Source of the DNA: Acanthococcus lagerstroemiae
Taxonomy: Eukaryota; Arthropoda; Insecta; Hemiptera; Eriococcidae
Direction of reading: 5' to 3'
NCBI GenBank assembly: GCA_031841125.1
Contig: CM063109.1
Span: 410,321-474,320 of the forward strand
DNA: 64,000 nucleotides
Part shown: positions 13,601 through 26,891 of the stretch, one piece after another
Position numbering within the stretch: the stretch's first letter is position 1
Layout: the number at the start of each line of letters is the position of its first letter
Translations under genes and position numbers: made by a program
Notes under the pieces: model-generated
Told to the model about the DNA's origin: nothing
The model's input: the letters and a program-made list of their open reading frames with translations, nothing else
Database searches by the model: none

Positions 13601-16600
13601 TTGACGACAATATTTCGTGAAAATGTTATCCCGCTCTTCTACACTCCTCTCCTTTCACTCATCCACCCTAGATAATATCGAAAACGAATTCAGCTACCCT
13701 GAAACCAGGATATTTGATATGCTTGATGCGCGTAACGTATTTCATAGTAATTTGGTCTCCTCCTTCCCTCGCTCGTAAATGCCGTAATTTTGATCCGAAG
13801 TCAAAATGTTACCCTAATCGATTTCAGCGTCCTCGAAACCCTATCCTTATTATTTAATATGCCGAACGTATTTTTCATGAAAATTATTGCGCTCTACCTT
13901 GGAAGAAGTAAGAGGTTGGGGAGGGAACAACAACCATAGATAGAAGCTTCGTTCGTATATGCCATCGTGCTATCGTGAAAGGTTATCACGACCTTCTTCA
14001 CACTCTTCCCGCTTCTATAATTTCCCATGTTTTTGAGATAGTTGCGAAACAAAAGTAAGAAAGAAAAAAAAATAGCGAACCATTTTTAAAGGAAATCCGA
14101 AGTTCTTCAACTTTAATTCGAAATTCTTTTCATTTTAGGCTGCACTGGACTAGCTGGTCTGAATTCGCATCCCCTCCTCTCCCTCCTTTCACACTATTTT
14201 CTGTCAATTTTAGACTAACGAGGGTGTGACAAGGTGAAGCCGATCTTGAAATTGAAAGCTCACCTATCTCATGTCACTCTCATGTGCTGCTTGTTAGATT
14301 ACGCGAATTTTCACAAGTTACAGCTGTCCTAGGTGCGAGTAGCGAGTGAACACATTTGTTTCATTGTGGAGAGTATACTATTTCGCCGTAGGCCAAGAAT
14401 CTTGTAATCCGGTATTTCATGACGTTATTCGTTCTCTTTCAATCTACATTTTGATTCCAGCGCGCGTCGAATGTTGATTTCAAATTAAAGTGGCGGTAAA
14501 AGTTGAAAGTTTTAAAATACGGTAATCGATAGGTGTAAACAAAACGTAAAGCACCTCGAAAATTCAACGCATTTAGAACGGTTCTGTCTAATTGGATCGG
14601 GTGCAGGGTGGTGGATGAGCTGACGAGTTTCTAGTTTGTACTTCGAAAAATACGTACGATGACGTCGAATGCTGGAAACCACATTTTACTCGTTTTGTTT
14701 GTGACCTTGTGTTACTTGTGACAGGGAAACGTGGACGTGGCTAATGGACAGCTTGCTTTGAATTGAATTTTTGTCTTGGTTTCGTGCCAAGTGGTCCTTC
14801 CTTTTCGAAACGACGATTGATGAAAATCGAACAAACACCAGCAAGACGCAGCATATATCTGTGAAAAAGGATACGAGCTTGCGCTTTGAAATTAGGAAAA
14901 CTTGCAGCTGAGATCGTTGTTTCGTCTTTCCAGTATTGTTACTAAAATTGTTACTCGGAATGGGAATACTGAATCGAAACGAGGTGTAAACATGAACTAG
15001 AAAGCGCAAAGTCGTTCGGTGAAAGTTGTAGTGCTCGGACAGTGAATCCTAAAATTCCAGTGTTGGAACGCAAAACAGACTTCATATTCCAAAATTGTCT
15101 CTTTTTCTTGTTTTCTGGATTAAAAATTTAAGATATATTAATTCGGATCCTGGAAGAATTGAATTATAAATTTCGGGATGACCAATAACTCGAAAAATAA
15201 TTGACGTGACGAGCGGCAGGAAAATCCTTTTCTTGTTATAATAACAAAATCGTACGTAATCATGAAACAGTAGATGAACTTTTAAAAATGCGATGATATA
15301 TTGGAAAAATATTAACTACGGGTACACATTTTGAGAAACGGAAATATAATATTTCGGGTGTGGCGAGAAGGGGGGGAGGGGGGGTTGTCGCGCCATCGAC
15401 GTTACCGATTATACTCCAAGGAGATACGGAGATCACTCACTACGTTACCTAAATGATCAAATAATGAAACGGCAACGCGTTTTTCTCCCCTTTCTTGGAT
15501 TCGATAGAAAGTAGGAACCGGTTACGTGTATCTACATGTAGTGCTGGATGAGGAGGGATGAGGATTGCCCTCAATCCTCCTCGTTGGTCGGAGGAGTTCT
15601 TTGTTGTGACGAAAACGTAAAAGATAGTGTAGATCAACTTGTGAAGGGTGTAGCTCGAGTCCGATTGTTCTCTTCGGAACACCCCGTTCTTAATGCTGTA
15701 CCAACATTTAAACTGGACGTTACGGATTGTAAATAGTTATTTTTCTCTTTATCGATAGTCCTTCAATTTTGCTTAGCCTTCCATTATATCGATCTAATTC
15801 GTCAGTATTTATCTGATGCAGATTCAGCAGGTGAAGCGTGGAACAACAAGAAACTGAACACCAGCCAATCGGAATCGCGTAAAACAGCCAAGAAAAGCAT
15901 CCCGATAAACAACAATCTGCAGTGGGGCGTCGGCAAGCAAACGTCGCCGGTGCGTAATGATAAAAAGGCGGCGGCCAAGAGCGCTTCCAGCGTGGAGGTA
16001 AAGAAATCTTCGAACACCAACAAAAATGCCGCCAATCAGAGCGTCGAAAGTGTTGTAGACGCTGCAAAGGCTTCGGCCAGCAGTAAAATCAACGCTCGTT
16101 TCAGTAGTGTGTCGCCGCCGGGGAACCAACGTAAACTGCAGAGAAACACGAAGCGTCGTGAGGGTGCGTCTAAAATAGGTGAGTTGACTTGCTCACCCTA
16201 TTTGCACTGTAATGGCAAGATAGGATCGGGAGTAGGTACTCGCGCTTGCAGTGTTGCCGCCAATGTCCTGCTTCTTACCAATCGAAGACAAATACGCGGC
16301 CATAGTAGCTCTGTTGCGAATATTGCGACATGACGCTGGTGTAACCCTGAAATTTAGGATCCGGAATCCGGATTTTCGCCTCGTTTAAATATTCGCCGAA
16401 CTTTCGCTTCGACCTTTTATTCGTAAAGAAATGTGTCTCCTTCTTCTATCCTGGGACTCTGTTAGTGCTCCGAACTCGTAGATAGTAGCTCCGAGCCTCG
16501 GCAAGAGAAGGCTTCTTTTGAGATCATTCCAACTTTCAGCCCACGGGATTTTAAAGAGTGTTTATTTTCGAGGTGTCTCGTATTTCAGCAGTTTTACTCC

Positions 16601-19600
16601 AGTTCCACTTGAGGAGAACATGAGGTAGGTCTAGTACTGTGGCATTTCTTTCATGAATGACTCAGAGATACGGGATTTACAAAGAAATGCCGACATTAGT
16701 CTCTGGTCGCGTCTTCGTGCATTACGACCGGAGGACGTGCTTATTTCGAAAATCGACGTTAGTGATCGACCGACAAAAGCCTAAAAAGCTTAAGAAAGCA
16801 CCCCCGGCTAGCTCACATGAAACTTCTTAGGAGTGGTATTGCCAGGGAGTGGAAGGTGATTACCCAGATTACATGTCAAGTCGTTTCAAGTTTCGGAACG
16901 AAAAAATGAAGAAAAACGAAAAACTTACATATCACATTCTCCTGAAAATTGCCCATACCCCCTTTCCCCCCCCCCCAAGAACTTAATTTACCATAGTAAC
17001 ATTTTTAATACGAAAAAAGAAACATAAACTCCAAAAAGTGAGACCACATGGCGGTGGCAGAAACGAACGCACGAAAAACGCGAACAGGGGAACTTCAAGA
17101 CATCAAAACAGCTTCGCGAATTACGGTGGTGGAAAAGCGAAGACGACAGTTGTTCAAGAAAAGAAAATAATAATAAATTAAAAAAAAAAAAAACTTTAAA
17201 AGAAACAAAAAAAATTGGACCAAAAAAGCAATCCTAAAAACTCGAAAGAGCATGTAAGAACGTCACCGAGGGCAAAACTAAAGTACTCCTTATCGGATGA
17301 ACTACCCGAGGAAAACGAGAGAAAGAAGGTGAAACTGCGAAGATGTTATGCTACATGCAGATTTTCGCCTGCATGCGGAATGTAGAGGGAAAGGGGAAAG
17401 GAATCGGTGCGTTCGCACGATTTCAATTTAGCTGAACTGCAATCTTCACGTTTTACCTGCCACAGTACCATTCTTCTGTAGACGCGACCTAATGTATTCA
17501 GTATAATGAATGTATGGTATTCAAATCGACGTCTACGAATTTTTTCCTGAAATAAGAAAGCTCGTTGTCGCTAAAACACCGTCCTTTCGGTAACGATATT
17601 GGTTTGTTGTCTCGGCTGACTTTTTTTATTTCTTCTTTTCATTTTTTTCCCCGATTTCGTCGAAATGGTAGGCTAATCAGGATCAGTATGCAGGAAATTG
17701 GTTAAAAAGAAGTTGAATCGTATTTACTAGGTATTCCAGGTGTTGCATTCCGTTTTTCATTACTTTTTAACCTGTTGCCTGAAGAGCAGTTTTGCTCGTA
17801 TAAGCGACCCGCGCACATTAATTGATACCCTGTCCACAAAAGCGCATGCACGAATACGAGCTGTACGTACTCGTAATTCGCGATTTCGATCGCATTCGAT
17901 AGTTTTACTCGTAATACGTGCGTAGTTTAATTTTAAAACTCCTACCATTTACCCGTACAATTATTGTTTGTTCACAGCCCTAGTCTGGAAACGATGGAGG
18001 GAAAAAACTTCGCATTACGTGATGTTGTTTTTCACCTGGTTTTTGTATCTGCTATGGGACGTGCTGGTGATGAGTTTTCATCTCTGCTTTTATCTGTAAG
18101 TATTCCAAATTCGAATTCATAGTTATTGCAGATTCGACCGAACTATTTTCCCATTCTTTGTCCTCCTGTCTTCCTTCCTTCTCCAGTAATCTGTTTACCC
18201 ATCTGTCTGTCTTCCCCCGTTTTCTCTCCCCCTCTCTCCTTCAATAGTATACACATCCTACGTAGCCTCAAAAGGCGCCGCAATGGAAATTTTTCTCGAG
18301 AATGATGGCTAAATAAGCAGGTCGGCCTTATTTGCGTTAATCGTTCATGCCGAACGTGCTCGAGTTTCGTTGGACGAGATTCGATAATTATACGTATGTA
18401 TGTACTTGGAAATTAGATTTCAGTTGTCAACGAACGGCTGCGTTTTGGGATTGCTGGGTGATTTTGTTCGATAATGAAACAGTTGATGAGATGTCGCGAA
18501 GCCGCGTGTTTATTTGGATATAAAATAACTTCGTTCGTACGCGGACATTCATCAATTTTACGATCATGTAGTTTTTAATAGTGGAAAGTCAGATGGAGTG
18601 CGAGCGCTTATTTTGTATTCTTGAAAATTTAAAACCTACCTAGTGAAAGAGAGACAGAGAATGGAGTAGAAGTAACGAAGGCACACTGTGAATGCGTTAT
18701 TACGATAGCTTATGTTCTTGGGAGTACAAGATCCGCTCGATTTTGGATTCCGGAGGTTGGGTTTGGTGTCTTCTTGTTATCGGTCATAGTGTTATTGTCT
18801 GATATTCTCGGAATCGTAGTAAGATTTTAATACCAAATTTGAGGAGTGGAGGTAGGGTGAACGATTTACCGTCCTTTTACTATTTTTAAATTGGAAAGTT
18901 TTCTCGCGTGCATTTGATGTCAGACGATGATGGTTGTCATTTGCAAGTCAAAGGATTAGTTAACAAAGGAAAGATAGATTAATGTTGTACGCCCGTTATC
19001 TTTCTCTGTACTGAAAGTTTGACCTCCGCCTCATTTCCCCGTTCCAATCTACCTATCCTTGAAAAAAACTGCTGGCCGAGTTGCCTGGCAGAAGAGTTTG
19101 GAAAATTACGAGGGTAGATCTGTTGCTTCAGGATCCGGATATCTGGGCCGTAATCGCGTAACGGTGTTGTTGTTTTCTTATTCTTATTATTTATTATTAT
19201 TATGATTATTTTAAATTAATATACCTACCTAAAAGTGATTTATGATACGAGCATTGCCGACGAATGATTTGTCCAACGGTGTGTTCTGTTGTAGGCTTGG
19301 TGTAATCATCAGTTGCAGTGGTGCCTGGTTCAGCACTGTCAAAGCGTTGCTGAAGAACGTTTGTACGAATCCGCGTAACTGGTGGCATCAACGTAAAAAA
19401 GGTACTAAAACGTCTTCCTCGAAGAAACTTCCATATTCGAATCGATCCGAAAATTCGCCTGCGAACTTGACGTCGAACATTTCTTTACCCCAAACTGGCG
19501 AGGAAGCCATGAAACGATTGTTCGCTTGCAAGGGTAAAGATCCATACAGGTTGGTGTTTATCAAATTTGTGTATTGTAGTTCGCATGTGATCGGTAGTCG

Positions 19601-22600
19601 TAGGGCAGTTTCTGTCGAATGTACGTTGCATATGGGAAACGGAGAGTATAGGTTAACTTTCGGACGGATATGATGGGATGTGTGCCTCGAAATTATCGCG
19701 TAAACATCAACCCATTTCTCTGCAGTTTCCAAATCAGCAATTTTTCCTGTCAGAAGGTTTCACCTTTTACAAACATTGATTACGGTTGTTCCCTTACACG
19801 TCTCGTTTGTCACACGCCTATCTTGTCGAGTTGCGATTTGCTTCAGAACCCGAATTTTCCTAATTGGATCCAAATCGCTTAGGCGACATACAGATGGTTG
19901 CACCCGAGTTGCTTCCCGAAGAGGTGGGATGAGGGAAATGGAATGCTGAGTTGCCGCCCATTGGGTATTTGATTAATCAAGTGTTGTACAACCGAATTGC
20001 GGCCCCTGACTGCTGTTGCACGTCAGCTTACTTTCTTTCTCAATTCAACAGATTTAGTTAGGGCTGTCAGCGTGGAGCTGGTGTGATTAAAAATAAAAAT
20101 GAGATGGGCAATCATGCTGTTGTATGAGGAATAAATTTGAACGAGACGGCTTTTAGGTACTATACTCGCGTACTTTCACCAATTTCGCGACGCATCCTCA
20201 ATTCTCCGCTTTATACGATGAACATCTCCACCTGCGAGATCATGTAAAGGTTCCTCTTTTAGTAATTCACGATTGAAAATTTTACTTGGACGCTCACAGA
20301 TGTTCTCAACAGCCTTTCGTCTTACTCTCTTGATTATGCGTTCCTTTTTCAACATATCTACATCCTTCCTGCATGGTTGTGTGGGTATATTCGTACCTCA
20401 TCCGAAACTGTTCCTGACTGATCGATTTTCATAAAGGCCGAATACGATTTACCAGCACAAACCTACTGTTTGACTTCAATTTTTTGTACTTTTCGTTGGC
20501 GAAATTTAAAACCATATACACCTTTCAATTTCTCTTTTTTTTCGCTCTACATACGCGTTTCTGCCATGAACGACTGAATGCACACTGACGACTTCACTGT
20601 TTAAACTTGCCGTACCCGCCAACTCACGCATGCTGTCATTTTACTATAATCATGATTTCGAACAGTTTATCTTCATCCCACGTACAGGCGGGCCACAACT
20701 CGGCTCTTCGTGGGCTGAAATTCGGTTTTTCTGTTGATCATAATTCTATTTATTGGGCCGTAACTCGGTCTTGAAAGGGTCGTTTTGCGCATAACTGGAT
20801 TTCGTTGCGGACAGTCGTAATCTAATCGTCGGATCGTTTCGTGTTATTGTGTTACAGTATTCTAGGAGTCACGAAAAATTGTCCGGACGAAGTTATTAAA
20901 AAGTATTATAAAAGACAAGCGGTTCTGGTGCACCCTGATAAGAATAATCAGCCGGGCGCCGAAGAAGCTTTCAAAATACTGGTGCATGCGTTCGAATTGA
21001 TTGGAGAACCGGTGAGTTACTATGTACCCTGTACTGAATACCGGGTACCTGTGTAGTGTATTCAGAATTATCTTAAGAAATGTTAGTCCTTATCTCGAAT
21101 GCTTCATTAACGAATAACAACTCGATCGTGGTCGTGTACAGGAAAGAAGAAAAGCTTACGACAGATGCGTTATAGAGTCGATGGAAGAAGAGTGGGAAGA
21201 ATTAAGTAATCTCTTATCTCAGTTGCACAAAAAGATGGAATACGCGGCGAATACAATCAGGTACGTACGTTGCCGGTTCGCCAATCACCATTCTTCCTTC
21301 AAACCAATTACCCAGTTCGCTCAGTAACGAAATTATTCCGGTTTAATTTTTAGGTGTACAAACTGCGGAAACAGGCACAAACGTTCTATGGTGGAGAGGC
21401 CTTTGTACGCTGCTAGATTCTGTTCTCAATGCAAAATTCATCATTCGGCTAGAGAGGTAAGTGTTGCGAAAGACAAACTTGGCGTAACCACTAGCGTGCT
21501 CGCGAATGCAAAGACCGGTGTGGTGTTGGGTACCTGGTGAACTGATTTTAGATATAGCTGTAGATGGGTATCCTTGTATCTGTATAGCATTGCAGGGGTT
21601 CCCGTTGCGACCGAATTTTTTGTTAAACTGTGGAATCGGTAAAAAGCATTCGAAATGAGAGCAAAATGGAGATGGAACTCGCGCATTTGTTCGAAAAAAT
21701 TATACGAGAAAGGAACGGCAAGTTGGAAACGGTTGCAGTTTTTGACTGCCAAGTAGCTGACCGGTGCAACCGTTAGATATGTATTTCATCGGAAAATGTT
21801 AGAATAATATGAACATTATTCTAGACTGGATTTTTCGTTGAAACAGTTTTCTTGTTATTTTTTGTGACAACTTCCCGGGCGTTGTGAATAGAAAGAGCGA
21901 AATTATCCTGTACGTTTCTACTCGTGGACTGGCCGTACCCAAGCAGAACGATGAAATGTCGAACCGTTTTTTCCCTAGTTTTTCGCCGCTCGGTGACCCC
22001 AAGAAACGCCGATTACTCCCGAACCAGCTATTTCCATTCGTAGATTTCAATCTGTATGATTGATTCTACAAAAGAAATAGCAAAATTCTTCGAGCTCGTT
22101 GACCGCCTACTAGGTGCCAGAACTTCTATTACATGTAAGTTGGTACGCGTCCGGTTCGATGAATACGTAATACCGTGTACCAATTTCAGCTCTTCGACTA
22201 ATCTTCATCTTGAAAACTGTAAACTTCTAATTAGTCAACTGAGTAATGGTGTGTAGGTACTATGATAAGCGAGCACGAACATAGTTGAGATAATTTCATT
22301 GTAAGTCGAATTTAATCGAATGCGCTAGTTCTTCAAAATTACGGAGACGGCGCCCCCACAACGGGAACCTCCTTCGCGCCCTGTTGGTCGTTGTCAATGG
22401 ACGTATCTGTTTACAAGTTGCCTGGTCATTCGGCACGTATTGAACAATTTTATTTTCGCATTATTATAAACAAAAATAAATAAATAAATAAGAGAGAGAA
22501 AGGAAGAAAAGAAAATCAAGAAGTGTTAGTTAACGTTGGTAGCTCTCATGTGAATTTACTCATGACGTAATAATTACTTCATACTTTCCCATTCATTATT

Positions 22601-23861
22601 TGTAACATATGTTTGTGTGGTACTGTGGTGTTGTGCAGGGTGACATATGGGCAGAAAGCTCGATGCTAGGTTGGCTTTGGAGATATTATGCGTGCATGGA
22701 CGGGGCCGTGTACGATATATCGGATTGGGCCGCCTGTCAGGCCGACAACTTACGTCATTTGAAGCCGAACACGCACGTCGTTCAATACAGAATTGTGGTT
22801 GGAAAGCATAGGCCGAATCCGCCTCCGGCTTCCCCGCAACCGCCCCCTCCTCCTCCACCAAACTGCAGGTAATTCGAATAAACGTTTGGTTTGCGAATTG
22901 AACCGAATTGCGACTCGAAAACGGTACTTAAAGCGGCATCGTGTATTCGTACACCGAATATTCAGGAAATGACCTGGGCCCAGTCATGTCAATCAGTGAT
23001 CGAGTCTTTATCGCGCGTGGTTAATAGTATAGGCTCTAGGTTTTGTTGAGTTCGTCTAAATCATTCGAATTTCATCTTCAAGGTAACGAGTTCGCTTTAA
23101 TAAGCTAATTTTTGAAAATGTGATAATTGTAATTTGGTTTGTCAGTAATTTTTGGAAAACGAGCTCTTCGAATGTGTCTGCATGGACAATTAGGTGAAAC
23201 TACGTCGGACCTAACAGTGAGAGGAACGTTGGAGAGCAGACGGTTCGTGTTTACTATTCTGATAAAATGAGTCGCGATGTCTTTCGTGCAGCTCACTAAA
23301 TGTCTTGACCTATGTAAAAAGGAAAGAATATCCGTATATAATTTCAATGCTGATACGATCTTGCGTAGAAGTTGTGCCAGTAGGTGAATAACCGATGAAG
23401 AACGATATTGGACAATTCTGTTGCAGTTGATTTATTCTCATACCTAACTCGATGAAACTGACCTACGAGTCTACGACAGTCTGCTACGAGACTAGAAAAG
23501 TCATCTCTGATCTTGGGGTACATTTGAGTCGAAAATCCTTAATCTTTGCGAACGCTTCCGTTCTAGTATTTAAATTTTACAGGCTACAAATGTACGAGTC
23601 GTAAATATTAATCATTTTCAGGGTGTCTGAAAAAAAAAGAGAGACGTAGTAAAAGCATATAAAATGCTAAAAATCTATGTATTCGCTACTCGTAACTTGT
23701 TTATGTAATATGCAAAATTGATTCGAACTCGAATACATGTTCACAGCGAGCAAGATATAGAAGATTTCCTGAGTTCATTGTACGGCCATGGTACCGGAGG
23801 TCAAACAAATGGCGATCAGTGTAACAACAGATTCCGGAAGAAGAGTAAACGGAAGAAATGA
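10677..23861 (+). CDS. DNAJC14: DnaJ homolog subfamily C member 14-like protein
   Basis: ER-type membrane co-chaperone that stimulates Hsp70 through its J domain. Coding exons: 10677-11478, 12610-12879, 15822-16178, 17978-18095, 19295-19549, 20858-21011, 21142-21260, 21354-21456, 22639-22868, 23747-23861. All are GT-AG with matching phases, giving about 840 residues (human about 700). Order of parts: Asn/Ser/Tyr/Gln-rich N-terminus (1-267); basic Lys/Ser-rich linker (268-476); hydrophobic Trp/Phe/Leu membrane stretch (about 490-530); J domain from about 600 with HPD at 626-628; a Cys4 zinc-ribbon (Cys693, 696, 715, 718); Jiv90-type segment WAESSMLG...CMDGAVYDISDWA; proline run; basic C-tail ending KKSKRKK. 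The start is the first ATG after the acceptor at 10669. The N-terminal part is weakly conserved, and its exon joining rests on splice sites and phase only. Confidence 0.94.
11750..12123 (-). mobile_element. tRNA-derived SINE-like sequence in intron
   Basis: On the minus strand 12123-12049 reads like a tRNA head, with an A-box-like TGGCGTAGCGG, an anticodon-arm-like hairpin and a B-box GTTCGATTC. The 5' and 3' acceptor strands do not pair and the anticodon stem has a mismatch, so it is not a working tRNA. A SINE head followed by a body toward lower coordinates (to about 11750) fits best; a tRNA pseudogene is the alternative. It lies in the first coding intron of the DNAJC14-like gene, antisense to it. 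Confidence 0.45.
12880..15821 (+). other. Large intron of the DNAJC14-like gene
   Basis: About 2.9 kb between the exons ending at 12879 and starting at 15822 (or 15831). It contains pyrimidine-rich and G-rich stretches, including a G-rich tract at 15366-15386. No ORF or repeat with clear ends was recognised. Confidence 0.6.
16179..17977 (+). other. Intron of the DNAJC14-like gene
   Basis: Donor GTGAGT at 16179 and acceptor TTCACAG ending at 17977. The content is mixed, with a C-run at 16964-16976 and A-rich sequence at 17165-17215. Nothing coding was seen. Confidence 0.6.
18096..19294 (+). other. Intron of the DNAJC14-like gene
   Basis: Donor GTAAGT at 18096 and acceptor TTGTAG ending at 19294. 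No recognisable feature inside. Confidence 0.6.
19550..20857 (+). other. Intron preceding the J-domain exon
   Basis: The intron splits the codon that joins the linker to the J domain. Donor GTTGGT at 19550 and acceptor TTACAG ending at 20857. No repeat or ORF was recognised. Confidence 0.6.
21457..22638 (+). other. Intron between zinc-ribbon and Jiv90 exons
   Basis: Donor GTAAGT at 21457 and acceptor TTGTGCAG ending at 22638, separating the two zinc-ribbon cysteine pairs from the WAESSMLG segment. It contains an AAATA-type simple stretch near 22470-22495. Confidence 0.6.
22869..23746 (+). other. Last intron of the DNAJC14-like gene
   Basis: Donor GTAATT at 22869 and acceptor TTCACAG ending at 23746. 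Nothing else recognised. Confidence 0.55.
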
Positions 23862-24680
23862 AATCGAGCGTAGTGAGAGGATTGTCGAAGTCTGTGGTTA
23901 CACCCTGTGATACATCTGCTTGCGCCTAATTCGACACGTACAAGTACTTTCCTTTTTTTTTTTTTTTTTTTTTTTTTGCCAGGATGTTGCATTTCTTATT
24001 TTCCTCCGCTATGAGAATTTTAATACTCACCATGGATCCTAACCTATGTGTAAAACAAAGTTACAAACGGATGTTTTATGTACTTAACGCTTCCTTCAGA
24101 ATTGTCATTTATTCGTTCGCATAAATCGCTTTTTTGTATGATAACTTTTGTACTTTTTTTTCCTATTTATTTACTTTTTTTGTTCTTGTTCTTTTTTCTT
24201 ACATCATTGCAGATACGGTAGCAAATGACTCGCGTTGGTAAACCTGATTTCTAAAATTCTTTTTCCTCTGATTTTTTTAAAATTTTTAATTTAATATTAT
24301 TTTACTGTCGAAGAATTTTAACGAAATTTTATTAAAACTTGATGCAAGTGTGACTCTTCGTCAGATTTTACAAACGAATGTTTTATTTTCTCCCCTTGAA
24401 TTTACTAAACGAGTGAATTATATTATCTGAAGAAGAAAACGTGAAATAAATGATTTGCGTGTAACTTATTCGTTGGCTTGTTGAATGTTGGAAGAGGAAG
24501 AAAAATCGGGAGGGGGGACAGCTTAACAGAGGAAATTCGTTGTCCACTTGATAGTGTCTACCACGTTAACGATCTTGCTAATTTTGAAAATACGGTGCTA
24601 ATTTGCTGATGTTTGTATGTAAAAGACTGGCCTCAACTCTAAGCTTAAATATTATGTAATTCAATAAACCTTTAATATAC
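23862..24680 (+). other. 3' UTR of the DNAJC14-like gene
   Basis: AT-rich sequence after the stop codon with a run of T at 23949-23977 and AATAAA signals at 24445 and 24663. The transcript probably ends soon after one of these; which one is used cannot be told. Confidence 0.5.
24663..24668 (+). terminator. Poly(A) signal candidate
   Basis: AATAAA about 800 bp after the DNAJC14-like stop codon; a second candidate is at 24445-24450. Confidence 0.4.
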
Positions 24681-25068
24681 TTCGAACCCCAATCTCGTAC
24701 CTACTTGTTTCGGCTTCGTGGATGAAATCCCTGGAGGACAAATGGAACGCACATGTTTGTAGAAGTGGAAATTGTTCTCCGAAGACACGATTATTCAAGA
24801 AAATCAGCTTGTAGCTCCCAGCGATGGGAAGAAGAACTTCTCGACAGATCAGTTGCTTACCGATTAATCGGCTGCTGGCAGATCTGTCGATTGATTTTGG
24901 TTATCGATAGTCAATTAATCTGCCGAACATCCCTATCGGTCCACGCCTGCGATAATTATTATACCACACAACAATTTGAGAATTAAAAAAAAAGATGTGA
25001 GAATCATGATTCTGTACGTATTTTCAACGAGGAATCTAATGCTGATGTTGGTTTAGTTCACCTTCCGT

Positions 25069-26011
25069 CAGGGGCGAATCCTGCTTTTTTTTTTTAATAC
25101 GTTTATTTTTTGTCGCTCAGCATCTCGGCTATTTGCGACGAATATAAAGGTTACATCTTAAGAATTAGTTACAACAGTGAGTAAAAGGTACATCTCCAAG
25201 TTTCAGTAGCACATCTTCATTACATCCCCTCCCATAGACGGACCCAGGGAAGTTAAACCTCCCTCCCCTCCTTCGAACTTAATTTTTAAATTTAAAAATA
25301 CGAACACCTCACTAGATACTTTTCATTTAATATTAGTATTATTATTCATTTTTTCTTTCAACTCCCCCCCCCCCACTTGAGAAAATTTTGGATCCGCTTA
25401 TGCCTCCTCCCATTTTTTTCTTTCTCTTGAAAAAAAAAAAATTGGAACAGGATTTTGATTGAGTAATTGCAGAAAATAAAAATTAGAATAAAGCAAGTGA
25501 ATAATGATTATTATTATAAAAATCCAAAATTATTTATAAATGATAAAAGTAATCCGTCTCTCGCTAAGCTCAACCAATTTAATTACTTTTTCGTAAAAAC
25601 CTGATTTTCGTCAAATAAAAACGACATGCGCACAGTAAACAACAGAACGCCAGGCAATGGGAATCGCTCAACGTGGCGATGGACCTGGTCGGCGAAATAC
25701 GCTACCACACACTCGCCAGATATTCTTGTGTGCATGTGTGAAACCTGTTTTTTATATACCCTAGTCAATCTCTTTTTTCGTAGATGTACTCCCTCACGAT
25801 ATTTTTTGAGAAGCGGGTACACGAAGTTGCTATACATGTAGGATGCCGCTGCATAGTGACGACGCAGCAGGAAAAAAACGAAATTTTTTGCAGAAATTAA
25901 TGCGAAAAAATAGAATTTTGATACCTGTATAAAATTATAAAAATTTTCTGTTCCCCTCCATTTTCTTGGTACATCGCCGAGTGATTAGATGTACCGAAGG
26001 ATTCGCCACTG
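25069..26011. mobile_element. hAT-type element, 943 bp, exact 8-bp duplication
   Basis: The ends CAGGGGCGAATCCT and AGGATTCGCCACTG are flanked by CCTTCCGT at 25061-25068 and 26012-26019. There is no transposase. An inverted, truncated relative lies at 46741-47183; comparing the two shows where the MITE at 46840 landed. Confidence 0.9.
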
Positions 26012-26358
26012 CCTTCCGTCTCCGTCCTTTTACACCTGTTTTACTTCGAGGCGCGTGATCTGGAATGCGTGCAAAACGACGTATCAGTTATGGACCATAT
26101 GGTATAACAAAAAAAAGGTTCCAGGTACACTAGGTAGGTAGGTATCTACTTATTTTTTGATTTCCATTTTTAAAAGACGCATAACACTGTTTTTTCTTGA
26201 ATGAACTGTCAAATACTACTGTACTTACCACTTACCACCTGAAACTAAATCTCGGTACACCAAATTATAATTGAAATGAACAATTTGTGTTGCGGAATTA
26301 CACTCGCAAAACAATAAGTAAAAAACATAATGTTGTCTGAATTTCCGCACTTCAGGGT

Positions 26359-26635
26359 ATATGTGACATACCAGGAGGAAAGGCCGGTATCTGTGCGCAA
26401 AAATGTAAATTTTACAGGAGAGCGGATAAATAAAACTGGTCACGTTTTCACGTTAGCGACACTCAACTTTGAAGACTGACAGCAGTTTGGGAAATGTTTT
26501 AGATTTTTTTTTATTATTTTTTTTTTGACAACACCACGCGAAAGAGCGGCCAAAGATTAGTTAGTAACAATTATCACAAAAATGTTTTTCTTTTTTTTTG
26601 CGCACAGGTCTCTTTCCTCCTGGCATGTCACATAT
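26359..26635 (+). mobile_element. TIR element, copy A
   Basis: The ends share ATATGTGACATACCAGG and the inverted CCTGGCATGTCACATAT, followed by a GGAAAG run and TGTGCGCAAAAA. Internal landmarks are CAGGAGAGCGGATAAA and GACAACACCACGCG. Copy B at 26892-27125 has the same landmarks in the opposite orientation. Confidence 0.75.
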
Positions 26636-26890
26636 TTGGACGCTGTTAAGCGTAAGAGAGTCGACCAGCAAAATCTGTTTTTTGAAGACACGTGATTCGA
26701 AGTTCATGAGTCATGTAGAAATTCTATGACATAGCGTTTACTGATAAGCTTTCTTTAACGTGAGTACATATTTTTGAATCGGGAGCCCAATTTTGAAAAG
26801 TTCTACTTTTTACGCTTCTTCCAGTGATACTAATAAATTATTTTTTTTTACAAATATTGGTTAATTCCCTTACGCTTAACAGTGTCCATC
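26636..26890. mobile_element. MITE of the GGACGCTGTTAA family, between copies A and B
   Basis: The ends are GGACGCTGTTAAGCGTAAG and its imperfect inverse CTTACGCTTAACAGTGTCC. The interior matches the copies at 28116-28366 and 57315-57564 through GAATCACGTG-like and CTACTTTTTACGCT landmarks, in the reverse sense. Confidence 0.75.
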
Positions 26891-26891
26891 G

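Noticed and set aside
16179..16333. Continuation of the exon 3 frame to a stop at 16333
   Set aside because: A strong donor (GTGAGT) at 16179 matches the phase of the next exon; the extension is intronic.
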